A DNA stretch of 64,000 bases from Streptomyces rubrogriseus (GTDB lineage: Bacteria > Actinomycetota > Actinomycetes > Streptomycetales > Streptomycetaceae), in the NCBI RefSeq assembly GCF_027947575.1, contig NZ_CP116256.1:248001-312000 (forward strand). The letters run 5' to 3'. This document shows, piece after piece, positions 47,223-56,250 of this stretch. Below the pieces are notes generated by a model, which did not search any database, was not told where the DNA came from, and saw only the letters and a list, made by a program, of their open reading frames with translations. The translations under genes and the position numbers were made by a program. Numbering within the stretch: position 1 is the first letter of the stretch; each line of letters begins with the position of its first letter.

Positions 47223-47975
47223 TTATCGGGGGCGGCGGACCGGGTCCGGGCGGATGTGGTCCAGGGCCACGAGGAGTACGGCCAGGGCGTAGAGGGCGAG
47301 GCCGACGAGGAGGGCGTTGCCGAGGACGATCTTGTAGCCGTGCTGGGCGACGTCGAGAAAGGGGTAGAGGTAGCGGTCCTGGGCGCCAGGGGGGAGCAGC
47401 TCGCCGCGGGCCAGGGTGAAGGCCAGGTAGGCCAGGGGGTACAGGAGCCATGCGGGCGCCTGGCGCAGGTGCAGGCGGCCGGCGGGGGTGAGGAGGAGCC
47501 AGTCCAGGGCCGCGGCCACCGGTACCGCCGTGTGGAGGATGTGGGTCGCGGCGGTCTGCCATGCCGTGCCGGTGACGTCGGGCGTGGCGAACGGGCTGGA
47601 CGCGTGGGCCAGGAGCACGTGGTGGACCAGGGCGGCGGCGATGACGTAGAAGAGGGCCGCGCCCGTGAGGGCGCCCGGCAGCGGGTGGTGGGCGGACCAG
47701 GCGCACCGGGCGGAGGCGAGCATGACCAGCGCGAGCAGGATGCCGCTCTGGATCGTGAAGTGGCTCAGGGCCGTCGTGGGCGGGATGTCGGCGGCGAGCA
47801 GCTCGATCGCCATGCCGGTCAGGGCCAGCAGGGCGATCAGGCCTCGGAAGGCGGCGACCGTGCGACGGCGGGCCGGGATCAGTACGGCCCGTGCCGGTAC
47901 GACGGTGGGCGGCAGGACGACGTGGCCCGGGATCGGGGGGAGGTCCGGGATGTCCCTGGGTATCGGGGCTGTCAT
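47223..47975 (-). CDS. Pr6Pr-like multi-pass membrane protein
   Basis: A 250-aa protein with six or so transmembrane segments (FRGLIALLALTGMAIELLA, FTIQSGILLALVMLASARC, ALTGAALFYVIAAALVHHVLLA, ILHTAVPVAAALDWLLL, WLLYPLAYLAFTLARG, IVLGNALLVGLALYALAVLLVAL). The pattern TIQSGIL, H-x-x-x-P and YPFLDVAQHGYK matches the Pr6Pr family related to AIG1/FAR-17a. Eukaryotic relatives hydrolyse fatty-acid esters of hydroxy fatty acids; activity here is unknown. ATG 47975. Confidence 0.82.
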   Translation of the reverse strand: MTAPIPRDIPDLPPIPGHVVLPPTVVPARAVLIPARRRTVAAFRGLIALLALTGMAIELLAADIPPTTALSHFTIQSGILLALVMLASARCAWSAHHPLPGALTGAALFYVIAAALVHHVLLAHASSPFATPDVTGTAWQTAATHILHTAVPVAAALDWLLLTPAGRLHLRQAPAWLLYPLAYLAFTLARGELLPPGAQDRYLYPFLDVAQHGYKIVLGNALLVGLALYALAVLLVALDHIRPDPVRRPR

Positions 47976-48097
47976 GGCCTCAACGTAGACAGACCGGACA
48001 TAGTGGGCTATGTGGGTGGGCCGTGTGGGTTACTCGGTTGCCCGGCTACCCCGGTGACCGTCTGGATCCGCCCGCAACCTCCCCCCCCGGGGGTCGG

Positions 48098-49027
48098 TCA
48101 GCCCTCCCGGCCCACCAGCGTCAGCAGCGTCGCCTCCGGTGGGCAGGCGAAGCGGAACGGGGTGTATCGGTTCGCGCCGCAGCCGGCCGAGACGTGGAGG
48201 TGGGCCGTGTGACCGTCGGACGTGTGCGTGGACAGGCCCTTCACGCGGTCGGTGTCCAGGTCGCAGTTGGTGACGAGGGCGCCGTAGAAGGGGATGCACA
48301 GCTGGCCGCCGTGGGTGTGGCCGGCCAGGATCAGGGGGTAGCCGTCCGCCGTGTAGGCGTCCAGGACGCGCAGGTACGGCGCGTGGACCACGCCCATCGA
48401 GAAGTCGGCCGTGGCGGACGGGCCGCCGGACACCTCGGTGTACCGGTCCCGCTTGATGTGCGGGTCGTCCAGTCCCGTCAGCTCGACCGACACGCCCTCG
48501 ATCTTGAGCGTGCCGCGGGTGTTCGTCAGGTTCTGCCAGCCCGCGGCGTCGAAACCGTCGCGCAGGTCCTCCCACGGGTTGTGGACGGCACCGACGACGG
48601 GCGGGTTGCCGTTGAGGCCGTGGCGGCCCTGGACCTTCTCGAGCAGGTACCGGGCGGGGTTGCGGGGCCGCGGACCGTAGTAGTCGTTGGAGCCGAAGAC
48701 GTAGGCGCCCGGGAATTCCATCAGGGGGCCCAGGGCGTCCAGGACCTCGGGGACCCCCTCCGGGTCGGACAGGTTGTCGCCGGTGTTGATCACGAAGTCG
48801 GGACGCAGCCCGGCCAGCGACCGCAGCCAGCGCTGCTTCTTGCGCTGACCGCCGACCATGTGGATGTCGGAGACCTGGAGCACCCGCAGGGGACGCATCC
48901 CGGACGGGAGGACGGGGACCGTCACCCGCCGGAGGCGGAAGGAGCGGGGCTCGATCCCCGCCGCGTAGACCAGACCGGCGGCGCCAACCGCCGTGACTCC
49001 CAGGGGTACTCCATATCGCGCGCGCAT
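48098..49027 (-). CDS. Calcineurin-like metallophosphoesterase
   Basis: A 309-aa protein. An N-terminal hydrophobic segment (VPLGVTAVGAAGLVYAAG) may anchor it in the membrane, with the catalytic domain after it: LQVSDIHMV (D-x-H), VINTGDNLSD (GDN), FGSNDYYGPRP (GN(D/H) variant), and ILAGHTHGGQLCIP (GH-x-H). These are the five metallophosphoesterase motifs, for a dinuclear metal site. Relatives (YkuE-like) act on lipid or UDP-sugar phosphates. It is convergent with Pr6Pr only in orientation to neighbours; YqeY lies divergently 120 bp away. Confidence 0.93.
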   Translation of the reverse strand: MRARYGVPLGVTAVGAAGLVYAAGIEPRSFRLRRVTVPVLPSGMRPLRVLQVSDIHMVGGQRKKQRWLRSLAGLRPDFVINTGDNLSDPEGVPEVLDALGPLMEFPGAYVFGSNDYYGPRPRNPARYLLEKVQGRHGLNGNPPVVGAVHNPWEDLRDGFDAAGWQNLTNTRGTLKIEGVSVELTGLDDPHIKRDRYTEVSGGPSATADFSMGVVHAPYLRVLDAYTADGYPLILAGHTHGGQLCIPFYGALVTNCDLDTDRVKGLSTHTSDGHTAHLHVSAGCGANRYTPFRFACPPEATLLTLVGREG

Positions 49028-49147
49028 ACGTCCATCGTGTCAGAAGCGGCGGGGGAAGCGGCGCCGGGAGGCCGGCCGCGGTCGCCGTCACCGTGGGCAC
49101 GGAAATCGGCGGGCGCCGTTCCTCGCGTACCTGCGACAATCAGGTCC

Positions 49148-49612
49148 ATGACCACGCTCAAGGCGAAGCTGCACGACGACCTCAACTCCTCGATCAAGGA
49201 GCGCGACGAGCTCCGCTCCTCCACGCTCCGGCTGACGCTGGCCGCGATCACCAAGGAGGAGGTCGCGGGGAAGGAGAAGCGCGAGCTCTCCGACGACGAG
49301 GTGCAGAAGGTGATCACCCGCGAGGCGAAGAAGCGCCGCGAGGCCGCCGAGGCCTTCGCCCAGGGCGGCCGCGCCGAGCAGGCCGAGCGGGAGAAGGCGG
49401 AGGGCGAGGTGCTGGCCGCCTACCTGCCGAAGCAGCTCTCCGACGACGAGCTGAACGCGATCGTCGCGCAGGCCGTGCAGGAGGCGAAGGCGGGCGGCGC
49501 CGAGGGACCGCGGGCCATGGGCGCCGTGATGAAGATCGTGAACCCGAAGGTGGCCGGGCAGGCCGAGGGCGGCCGGGTCGCCGCCGCGGTCAAGAGGCTC
49601 CTGGCCGGCTGA
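49148..49612 (+). CDS. GatB/YqeY domain protein
   Basis: A 154-aa protein of the GatB/YqeY family, made of the C-terminal domain seen in amidotransferase subunit GatB. Typical elements: LHDDLNSSIKERDELRSSTLRLTLAAI at the N-terminus, LSDDEVQKVITREAKKRREAAEAF in the middle, and GAVMKIVNPKVAGQAEGGRVAAAVKRLL at the end. It is suggested to bind tRNA and may help in mistranslation control. ATG 49148. A very strong hairpin follows 58 bp later. Confidence 0.92.
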   Translation: MTTLKAKLHDDLNSSIKERDELRSSTLRLTLAAITKEEVAGKEKRELSDDEVQKVITREAKKRREAAEAFAQGGRAEQAEREKAEGEVLAAYLPKQLSDDELNAIVAQAVQEAKAGGAEGPRAMGAVMKIVNPKVAGQAEGGRVAAAVKRLLAG

Positions 49613-49670
49613 GCCGTCGCGGCGTCGTCCTTACGACACGGCCGAAGCCGGTCCCGCCGTAACGTCGGAA

Positions 49671-49716
49671 ACGTGTGAGGGCCCTCTCCGCAGTCGCGGG
49701 GAGGGCCCTCACACGT
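49671..49716. terminator. Strong bidirectional terminator between yqeY and the PBP gene
   Basis: A perfect 16-bp inverted repeat (49671-49686 and 49701-49716) with a 14-nt loop, in the gap between convergent genes. It ends 13 bp from the PBP stop codon. Confidence 0.85.
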
Positions 49717-49728
49717 GAAGGGAACGGG

Positions 49729-51993
49729 TCAGCGTCGTCCGCCGGGTCCGTTGCCCGGGCCCTGGATCAGGTTGCCCGGGAAGCCGCCGTCCCCGCCGCC
49801 GTTGCCGGTGCCGCCGTCGGTCAGACCGGCGATGAAGCCGTCGTCGTCGCCGTTGTTCCCGTCGTCGGGCTTGTCCTCGTCGCGGCCCTTGTCCTTGTCC
49901 TTGTCTTTGTCCTTGTTCTTGTCGCCGTCCGGGATGTCGACGAGGTTGAACGAGGGGGAGTCCTTGCCCGACAGGGCGCCGGTCATGGCGTCCTTCCAGA
50001 TCGGGCCCGGGACCGCGCCACCGAAGACGAGGGGGTGGTAGACGCCGCCGATCGTGATGTTCTTCATCTCGACCTCCTGGCTGGCGCTGCCGACCCAGAC
50101 GGCGCCCGACATGTTCGGCGTGTAGCCGACGAACCAGGCGTTCTTGCGCTCGTCGGTCGTACCCGTCTTGCCGGCGTTGGCGCGGTCGCTCAGACCGGCT
50201 GCCTTACCGGTACCGGAGTCGACCACGCCCTGCAGCAGGGTGTTCACGCTGTCCGCGGTCTTCTCCGTCATGGCGCGCGAGCACGTCGACTTCGGCACCT
50301 CGAGCGACTTCTGCTTGTTGCCGACCTTCTGGGTGATCGACTCGATCGCGACCGGCGTGCAGTACATGCCGCGCGAGGCGAAGGTCGCGTAGGCGCTCGC
50401 CATCGTCAGCGGGGACATACCGACCGAGCCGAGGGCGAGGGCCGAGGGGTTCTGCGGCAGCTTGTCCCCGTTGCCCTGGTGGACGTGGAGCTTGTCCGCC
50501 ATGGACGCGACCGGGCACAGGCCGATGTCGGCGAGCATCTGGACGAAGTAGGTGTTGACCGACTTGGCCATCGCCTCCTTCAGCCGGTACGGGCCGACCT
50601 CCGACTCGTTCTCGTTCTCGAGGCGGTAGCCCGAGTCGTTGATCCAGGGCTTGTCACAGGTCTGGATGGGGCTCGGGTAGTCCATGTCGTACGGCGACGA
50701 GTACTCCTTCGTCGCCGGTACGTTCTCCTCCAGGGCCGCGGCCGCCAGGAACGGCTTGAACGTCGAGCCCGTCGGGAAGCCGTAGTTGGAGCCGCCGACC
50801 GCGTGGTCGACCGAGTAGTTGATCTCGGTCTCGTTCTTGCCGTAGCCGTACGGCTTCGACTGGCCCATGGCGACGATCCGGCCGGTGCCGGGCTCGACCA
50901 GGGTGCTGGCCGCGGCGACCGAGTCCGACTTGTTGACGTGGTCCTTGAGGGACTGGTGCACCGACTCCTGGGCCTGCGGGTCGAGCGTCGTGCGGACGGT
51001 CAGGCCGCCCTGGTTCCAGACCTTGGCCCGGTCCTTGCGGGTCTTGCCGAAGACCGGTTCGCTCAGGAAGACCTCGCGCACGTAGTCGCAGAAGAAGCTC
51101 GCGTCGTTCACGGCCGTGATGCAGCCGTTCTTCGGCTTGCTGACCTTCAGCCCGAGCGGTGCCTTCTTCGCCTTGTCGGCCTGGGCCGGGGAGATGTCGC
51201 CGACCTGGGCCATGCGTGTCAGGACGACGTTGCGCCGCTTGGTGGCCTCCGCCTCGTCGTTGACCGGGTCGTACCGGCTCGGCGACTGGACGATGCCGGC
51301 CAGGAGGGCGGCCTCCTGGACGTTGAGGTCCTTGGCGTGCTTGGAGAAGTAGCGCTGCGAGGCGGCCTCGACCCCGTAGGCCTGCTGGCCGAAGAACGTG
51401 ATGTTCAGGTAGTTCTCGAGGATCTTCTTCTTGCCCAGCTCCTCCTCGACCTGGATCGCGAGCTTCAGCTCCTGGATCTTGCGGCCGATGGTCTGCTGGG
51501 TGGCCTGGGCGACCTTCGTCGGGTCGTCGCCCGCCTCCTCCACGAAGACGTTCTTGACGTACTGCTGGGTGAGGGTGGAGGCGCCCTCGGAGACCCCGCC
51601 GCTGCGCGCGTTCTTGTTGAGGGCGCGCAGGACGCCCTTCAGGTCGACCGCGCCGTGCTCGTAGAAGCGCGAGTCCTCGATCGCGACGATCGCCTTCTGC
51701 ATGTACGGCGAGATGTCCTTGAGGTCGACCACCGTGCGGTCGCGCGAGTAGACCGTGGCGATGGTGCCGCCCTCGGCGTCGAGGATGGCGGTGCGCTGGC
51801 TCAGCGGGGGAGTCTTCAAGTTGGTCGGGAGGGCGTCGAAGCTCTCCACCGACCCCTTGGCGGCCAGCCCCAGCGCGCCCACGGCGGGCAACGCGATGCC
51901 GGCCAGCACTGCTCCCGCGAGCACACTGACACCGAGGAACTTGGCGGCCTGCTGCGTTGGCGACAGACCACCGCCCGAGCGCTTCTTTGGCAT
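49729..51993 (-). CDS. Bifunctional class A penicillin-binding protein (glycosyltransferase/transpeptidase)
   Basis: A 754-aa membrane-bound peptidoglycan synthase. A short cytoplasmic tail and one membrane segment (FLGVSVLAGAVLAGIALPAVGAL, 19-41) precede the GT51 transglycosylase domain with catalytic E106 in IEDSRFYEHGAVD. The transpeptidase domain carries S410-T-F-K413 (in TGSTFKPF), SVNTYF, and K609-T-G (in GKTGTTDE). The C-terminus has a (DK)n-rich spacer and a Gly-rich tail (DKNKDKDKDKDKGRDEDK). It polymerises and cross-links cell wall. ATG 51993; divergent from wblA over a 460-bp region. Confidence 0.96.
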   Translation of the reverse strand: MPKKRSGGGLSPTQQAAKFLGVSVLAGAVLAGIALPAVGALGLAAKGSVESFDALPTNLKTPPLSQRTAILDAEGGTIATVYSRDRTVVDLKDISPYMQKAIVAIEDSRFYEHGAVDLKGVLRALNKNARSGGVSEGASTLTQQYVKNVFVEEAGDDPTKVAQATQQTIGRKIQELKLAIQVEEELGKKKILENYLNITFFGQQAYGVEAASQRYFSKHAKDLNVQEAALLAGIVQSPSRYDPVNDEAEATKRRNVVLTRMAQVGDISPAQADKAKKAPLGLKVSKPKNGCITAVNDASFFCDYVREVFLSEPVFGKTRKDRAKVWNQGGLTVRTTLDPQAQESVHQSLKDHVNKSDSVAAASTLVEPGTGRIVAMGQSKPYGYGKNETEINYSVDHAVGGSNYGFPTGSTFKPFLAAAALEENVPATKEYSSPYDMDYPSPIQTCDKPWINDSGYRLENENESEVGPYRLKEAMAKSVNTYFVQMLADIGLCPVASMADKLHVHQGNGDKLPQNPSALALGSVGMSPLTMASAYATFASRGMYCTPVAIESITQKVGNKQKSLEVPKSTCSRAMTEKTADSVNTLLQGVVDSGTGKAAGLSDRANAGKTGTTDERKNAWFVGYTPNMSGAVWVGSASQEVEMKNITIGGVYHPLVFGGAVPGPIWKDAMTGALSGKDSPSFNLVDIPDGDKNKDKDKDKDKGRDEDKPDDGNNGDDDGFIAGLTDGGTGNGGGDGGFPGNLIQGPGNGPGGRR

Positions 51994-52453
51994 GGAGGCA
52001 GCCTACGTTCTCATTCGCCGGACACGCGTATATGCCTTGGCCTAAGCTGCACTCAACTGTCACAGCAGTGAGGCCACGTATCAATACGTCCGGCGACCCC
52101 GAATCGTTCCGGATCCGCTCGATTTTTTTCCGAGGGGCCCCGCTGGGGGGCGCGTTGGTGTGTACCGGCGCGTGCCACGGCGTGTGGGGTGCGTGTCCGA
52201 ATCCGCCTTGTGTGTCAATCGGTGTCCGTTGTGGCGCAACAGAGATGACCCGAATGTCTGGATCGTCGCGCATGTCGCCAGCTCACTCCCCCGGGTGATC
52301 TGCCGCTTACCCATAGTCCGTTCGGGCCATTCAAGATTGGGCCCGAAGGGGGTGTTGCGCTGTGCCCACCTTCCGTAACGTCCTCAACTGGCGGCGGTGA
52401 ATATGCCGCTGCCGCCGTGGGGGAGCCTCGATTCGGGAGAGGACGGCGCCGGT
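51994..52453. other. Divergent promoter region of PBP and wblA
   Basis: 460 bp without a gene. It has an AT-rich patch near 52020-52080, a T-run CGATTTTTTTCCG around 52118-52131, and a low-GC segment toward wblA, where several promoters are likely. Long leaders before wblA are known in Streptomyces. I saw no clear AdpA, BldD or other box that could be asserted. Confidence 0.55.
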
Positions 52454-52792
52454 ATGGGCTGGGTAACCGACTGGAGTGCGCAGGCCGCCTGCCGCACTAC
52501 CGATCCGGACGAACTGTTCGTTCAGGGAGCAGCGCAGAACAGGGCCAAGGCGGTGTGCACCGGATGTCCGGTGCGGACCGAGTGCCTGGCCGACGCGCTC
52601 GACAACCGCGTCGAGTTCGGCGTGTGGGGAGGCATGACGGAGCGGGAACGCCGCGCGCTGCTGCGCAGGCGGCCCACCGTGACCTCCTGGCGCCGGCTAC
52701 TCGAGACGGCGCGGACAGAGTACGAACGAGGGGTCGGCATCGTGCCCCTCGAGGACGACGAGGTGTACGAGAACTACGCGGCCGTGGTCTGA
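52454..52792 (+). CDS. wblA: WhiB-like Fe-S transcriptional regulator WblA
   Basis: A 112-aa WhiB-family protein that controls the switch from growth to sporulation and represses antibiotic production in Streptomyces. The four cluster-binding cysteines are C13, C35, C38 and C44 (in the CxGC-PVRTEC arrangement: CTGCPVRTEC). The family turn is EFGVWGGMTERERRAL. The C-terminus has a basic RRRPTVTSWRRLL region for DNA contact and an acidic tail LEDDEVYENYAA. ATG 52454 begins MGWVTDWSAQAAC, the known start; longer readings are possible but unconserved. Confidence 0.97.
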   Translation: MGWVTDWSAQAACRTTDPDELFVQGAAQNRAKAVCTGCPVRTECLADALDNRVEFGVWGGMTERERRALLRRRPTVTSWRRLLETARTEYERGVGIVPLEDDEVYENYAAVV

Positions 52793-52806
52793 GCCCCGAG
52801 GCCGGA

Positions 52807-54264
52807 TCAGGCGCCCGGCTCGGGCAGCTCGGGTCGGCCGGTGGCCAGGCGTGCCCCGATGTCCCGCAGTCCCGCGAGGTCGTGCACGTCGCCGGGCAGC
52901 GCGGCCACCTCGGTGACCGCCACCTCGGGATGACGCGCGGTGAAGCGGTCACGCGTGCGCTGCTCGCGGGCGAGCAGGTGCATGCGCTCCGCGTGCAGCC
53001 GTAGCAGGCCCGCGGCGAGCGCGTCGACCGACCGCTCCGCCGAGTCGGAAACCTCGGGTGAGGTGTCGGAAGCCTCCGGTGAGCTGTCGGAAGCCTCGGG
53101 AGGGGCGTTGGTGGCCCCGGGTGAGGTGTCGGGGGCCGAGTCGCCGGGCTCGGAGCCGGCCGGTTCTGAACTGCCGTACGTGTCGGGAGAGTTGCCGGAA
53201 GAGGTACGAAGTCCAGCTTTCCCGCCGTCCTGATCCACAATGCGGGGATCCTCAAGATTTTCCGCGGCGGCGAGTGCCCGCTCGGCCGACAGTCGGTCGG
53301 CGCCGCTGCCGTGGACCCGGTTGAGCACCAGACCGGCCAGCGGCATGTCCTCGGCCGCCAGCCGCTGAACGAAGTACGCGGCCTCGCGCAGGGCGTCCCG
53401 CTCCGGGGCCGCGACCACCAGGAACGCCGTCCCGGGCGCCTGGAGCAGCTTGTACGTCGCGTCCGCGCGCGTCCGGAAGCCGCCGAACATCGAGTCCATC
53501 GCGGCCACGAAGGTCTGCACGTCCTTGAGGAACTGCCCGCCCAGCACCTTCCCCAGGACGCCGGTCATCATCGACATGCCGACGTTCAGGAACTTCATTC
53601 CCGCCCGGCCGCCGACCTTCGCCGGGGCCAGCAGGACGCGGATCAGCTTGCCGTCCAGGAAGGAACCGAGGCGCTTGGGGGCGTCCAGGAAGTCCAGCGC
53701 CGAGCGGGACGGAGGCGTGTCGACGACGATGAGGTCCCACTCGTCCCTCGACCGCAGCTGCCCCAGCTTCTCCATCGCCATGTACTCCTGCGTGCCCGCG
53801 AAGCCCGCCGAGAGCGACTGGTAGAACGGGTTGCCGAGGATCGCCGCCGCCCGTTCGGGATCCGCGTGGGACTCGACGATCTCGTCGAAGGTCCGCTTCA
53901 TGTCGAGCATCATGGCGTGCAGCTCGCCGCCCGCCGCGTCGTCGACGCCCTTCACACGGCGCGGGGTGTTGTCGAGCGAGTCGATGCCCATGGACTGCGC
54001 CAGCCGCCGGGCCGGGTCGATGGTGAGGACGACCACCTTGCGGCCGCGCTCGGCCGCCCGCAGGCCCAGGGCCGCGGCCGTGGTCGTCTTGCCGACCCCG
54101 CCCGAACCGCAGCACACCACGATGCGGTTGCGCGGGTCCTCCAGCAGGGCGTCGACGTCGAGCACGCGCGCGGGGGCCAGACGGCGCGCGCCGCCCTCCT
54201 GGTGGCGGGCCTGGTGGCCGGCCTGGCCGCCCTTCTGATGACGGGCCGGGTCGTCCGGACTCAT
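52807..54264 (-). CDS. ArsA/GET3-like ATPase (second of pair)
   Basis: A 485-aa P-loop ATPase of the ArsA/ParA class. A basic His/Gln-rich N-terminus leads to the deviant Walker A VVCCGSGGVGKTTTAAALG (about 49-67), then TIDPARRLAQSMGID (switch I), VVDTPPSRSALDFLDAP (switch II), and APAKVGGRAG. There is a Ser/Pro/Glu-rich low-complexity insert (about 375-425, SPGATNAPPEASDSSPEAS). It begins at an ATG overlapping the stop of the partner ATPase as ATGA. Bacterial ArsA-like pairs next to WhiB genes are conserved in actinobacteria; the function is unknown and no arsenic genes are present. Confidence 0.92.
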   Translation of the reverse strand: MSPDDPARHQKGGQAGHQARHQEGGARRLAPARVLDVDALLEDPRNRIVVCCGSGGVGKTTTAAALGLRAAERGRKVVVLTIDPARRLAQSMGIDSLDNTPRRVKGVDDAAGGELHAMMLDMKRTFDEIVESHADPERAAAILGNPFYQSLSAGFAGTQEYMAMEKLGQLRSRDEWDLIVVDTPPSRSALDFLDAPKRLGSFLDGKLIRVLLAPAKVGGRAGMKFLNVGMSMMTGVLGKVLGGQFLKDVQTFVAAMDSMFGGFRTRADATYKLLQAPGTAFLVVAAPERDALREAAYFVQRLAAEDMPLAGLVLNRVHGSGADRLSAERALAAAENLEDPRIVDQDGGKAGLRTSSGNSPDTYGSSEPAGSEPGDSAPDTSPGATNAPPEASDSSPEASDTSPEVSDSAERSVDALAAGLLRLHAERMHLLAREQRTRDRFTARHPEVAVTEVAALPGDVHDLAGLRDIGARLATGRPELPEPGA

Positions 54265-55238
54265 GCGATCCCCTGCTTCCGCAGCTCGGTGGCCAGCTCG
54301 TACAGGCCCGCCAGGTCCATGCCCTCCGCGAGCAGCGGCAGTTCGTGCGTCGGCAGGCCCAGCTCGCCGAGGACCGCCCGCTGCTCCTGCTCCAGCGCGT
54401 ATCGCTCGGCGTACTCGCCGGCCTGGGCGAGGAGCGGGTCCACCAGCCGCTCGGCGTGGCCGCCCCGCCGTGCCCCGCCGAGTCCCGCCCCGGACAGGGA
54501 CCGGGCCAGCGCCGTACGCGGTGTCTCCCGGACCAGCTCCAGATCGGTGGCGTCCAGGACCTGCGGACGCACCATGTTGACGACGACCCGGCCCACCGGG
54601 AGCCCTGCCGTCCGCAGCTCGGCGATGCCGTCCACGGTCTCCTGGACCGGCATCTCCTCCAGCAGCGTCACCAGGTGCACGGCGGTCTCCCGCGACTTCA
54701 GCACCCGCATCACGGCCTGCGCCTGATTGTGTATGGGGCCGACCTTCGCGAGTCCCGCCACCTCGTCGTTGACGTTGAGGAAGCGCGTGATGCGACCGGT
54801 CGGCGGGGCGTCCATGACGACGTAGTCGTACACGAACCGCCCCTGCTTGTCCTTGCGCCGGACCGCCTCGCACGCCTTGCCGGTCAGCAGGACGTCCCTG
54901 ACCCCAGGCGCGATGGTGGTCGCGAAGTCGATCGCGCCGAGCTTCTTCAGGGCCCGTCCGGCGCTGCCGAGCTTGTAGAACATCTGGAGATAGTCCAAAA
55001 GGGCCAGTTCGGCGTCGATGGCGAGGGCGTACACCTCCCCGCCCCCGGGAGCGACGGCGATCTTCCGCTCCTCATAAGGCAGCGCCTCCGTTTCGAAGAG
55101 CTGCGCGATGCCCTGGCGGCCCTCGACCTCGACGAGAAGCGCGCGCTTCCCCTCGGTGGCCAGGGCCAGCGCGAGGGCCGCGGCCACCGTGGTCTTGCCG
55201 GTACCGCCCTTGCCGCTGACGACCTGGAGCCTGCTCAC
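54261..55238 (-). CDS. ArsA/GET3-like ATPase (first of pair)
   Basis: A 325-aa P-loop ATPase with MSRLQVVSGKGGTGKTTVAAALALALATEGKRALLVEVEGRQ (Walker A KGGTGKTT, about 9-16), DYVVMDAPPTGRITRFLNV (switch II, about 135-152), and VRPQVLDATDL. It forms a translationally coupled pair with the longer ATPase after it, so a heterodimer is likely. ATG 55238. The pair lies between wblA and a DUF4177 gene. Members of this family elsewhere handle tail-anchored membrane proteins or metals; here no cargo is evident. Confidence 0.92.
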   Translation of the reverse strand: MSRLQVVSGKGGTGKTTVAAALALALATEGKRALLVEVEGRQGIAQLFETEALPYEERKIAVAPGGGEVYALAIDAELALLDYLQMFYKLGSAGRALKKLGAIDFATTIAPGVRDVLLTGKACEAVRRKDKQGRFVYDYVVMDAPPTGRITRFLNVNDEVAGLAKVGPIHNQAQAVMRVLKSRETAVHLVTLLEEMPVQETVDGIAELRTAGLPVGRVVVNMVRPQVLDATDLELVRETPRTALARSLSGAGLGGARRGGHAERLVDPLLAQAGEYAERYALEQEQRAVLGELGLPTHELPLLAEGMDLAGLYELATELRKQGIA

Positions 55239-55390
55239 GTATTCGAGCGTAACCAGTCCGCGCGCGGAGTACGCCGGTGGCTGTGGACAACGTGGTCCCG
55301 GCCGGCGCCCGCGGGGGCCGGGCAGCGGCCGCGGACGGCCCCCGGACAGCGGCTGCGGAGGTGCCCCGGCCAGCGGCTAGAGTCGGCCGC

Positions 55391-55552
55391 ATGACCAAGT
55401 GGGAATACGCAACCGTGCCGCTGCTCGTCCACGCCACGAAGCAGATTCTGGACACCTGGGGCGAGGACGGCTGGGAGCTCGTCCAGGTCGTGCCCGGGCC
55501 GAACAACCCCGAGCAGCTCGTCGCCTACCTGAAGCGGGAGAAGCAGGCATGA
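55391..55552 (+). CDS. DUF4177 small protein
   Basis: A 53-aa protein: MTKWEYATVPLLVHATKQIL at the start, then the diagnostic DTWGEDGWELVQVVPGPN and a short tail. This W-E-Y-x-x-V and L-N-x-x-G-x-x-GWELV pattern defines DUF4177. ATG 55391; its stop overlaps the RidA start (ATGA, 55549-55552), so both are translated together. Function unknown. Confidence 0.88.
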   Translation: MTKWEYATVPLLVHATKQILDTWGEDGWELVQVVPGPNNPEQLVAYLKREKQA

Positions 55553-56016
55553 GCGCCGTCGAGGCGAAGCTCGCCGAGCTGGGCCTGACGCTGCCCGAGG
55601 TCGTTCCGCCGCTGGCCGCCTACCAGCCGGCCGTGCAGTCCGGCCCGTACGTCTACACGTCCGGCCAGCTGCCGATGCTGGGGGGCAAGCTTCCGGTCAC
55701 CGGCAAGGTCGGTGCCGAGGTCACTCCGGACGAGGCGAAGGAACTGGCCCGCACCTGCGCGCTGAACGCCCTGGCCGCCGTGAAGTCCGTCGCCGGTGAC
55801 CTCGACCGCGTCGCGCGTGTCGTCAAGGTCGTCGGCTTCGTCGCGTCCGCCGCCGACTTCACCGGCCAGCCCGGTGTGATCAACGGTGCCAGCGAACTCC
55901 TCGGCGAGGTCCTGGGCGACAAGGGCGTGCACGCCCGCAGCGCGGTCGGCGTGGCGGTCCTGCCGCTGGACGCGCCGGTGGAGGTCGAGATCCAGGTGGA
56001 GCTGGTCCAGCCGTAG
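55549..56016 (+). CDS. RidA/YjgF-family protein
   Basis: A 155-aa trimeric-barrel protein of the RidA group. The sequence has VVPPLAAYQPAVQSGPYVYTSGQLPM (about 18-43), GDLDRVARVVKVVGFVAS, and the C-terminal HARSAVGVAVLPLDAPVEVEIQVEL. The canonical Arg that binds enamine substrates is present in the HARSAVG position, as in the 'YER057c/UK114-like' family. RidA deaminates reactive imines from PLP enzymes, but this subgroup's activity is not certain. Start ATG 55549, coupled to DUF4177. Confidence 0.9.
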   Translation: MSAVEAKLAELGLTLPEVVPPLAAYQPAVQSGPYVYTSGQLPMLGGKLPVTGKVGAEVTPDEAKELARTCALNALAAVKSVAGDLDRVARVVKVVGFVASAADFTGQPGVINGASELLGEVLGDKGVHARSAVGVAVLPLDAPVEVEIQVELVQP

Positions 56017-56250
56017 CGGACCGGGCGTCCGGTACGCCGACTGGGCGGACTTCCCGCCGTACACCGACGGAGCGGGGAGAGCCGGCGCCGGGTGCGGCTG
56101 GCGCGTTGCCAGCCCGGCAACAAACCTCGCGCCCGCCGCACCGCCCCCCGCAGGATCGGTCCCGGTGCCCCGTACGGAGCGGTAGCCGGCCCAGGCCGGT
56201 CCTCCCGGTTCCGACGGGGGCCGTACCGACCGTATGCGCCAGGAGGAGCC

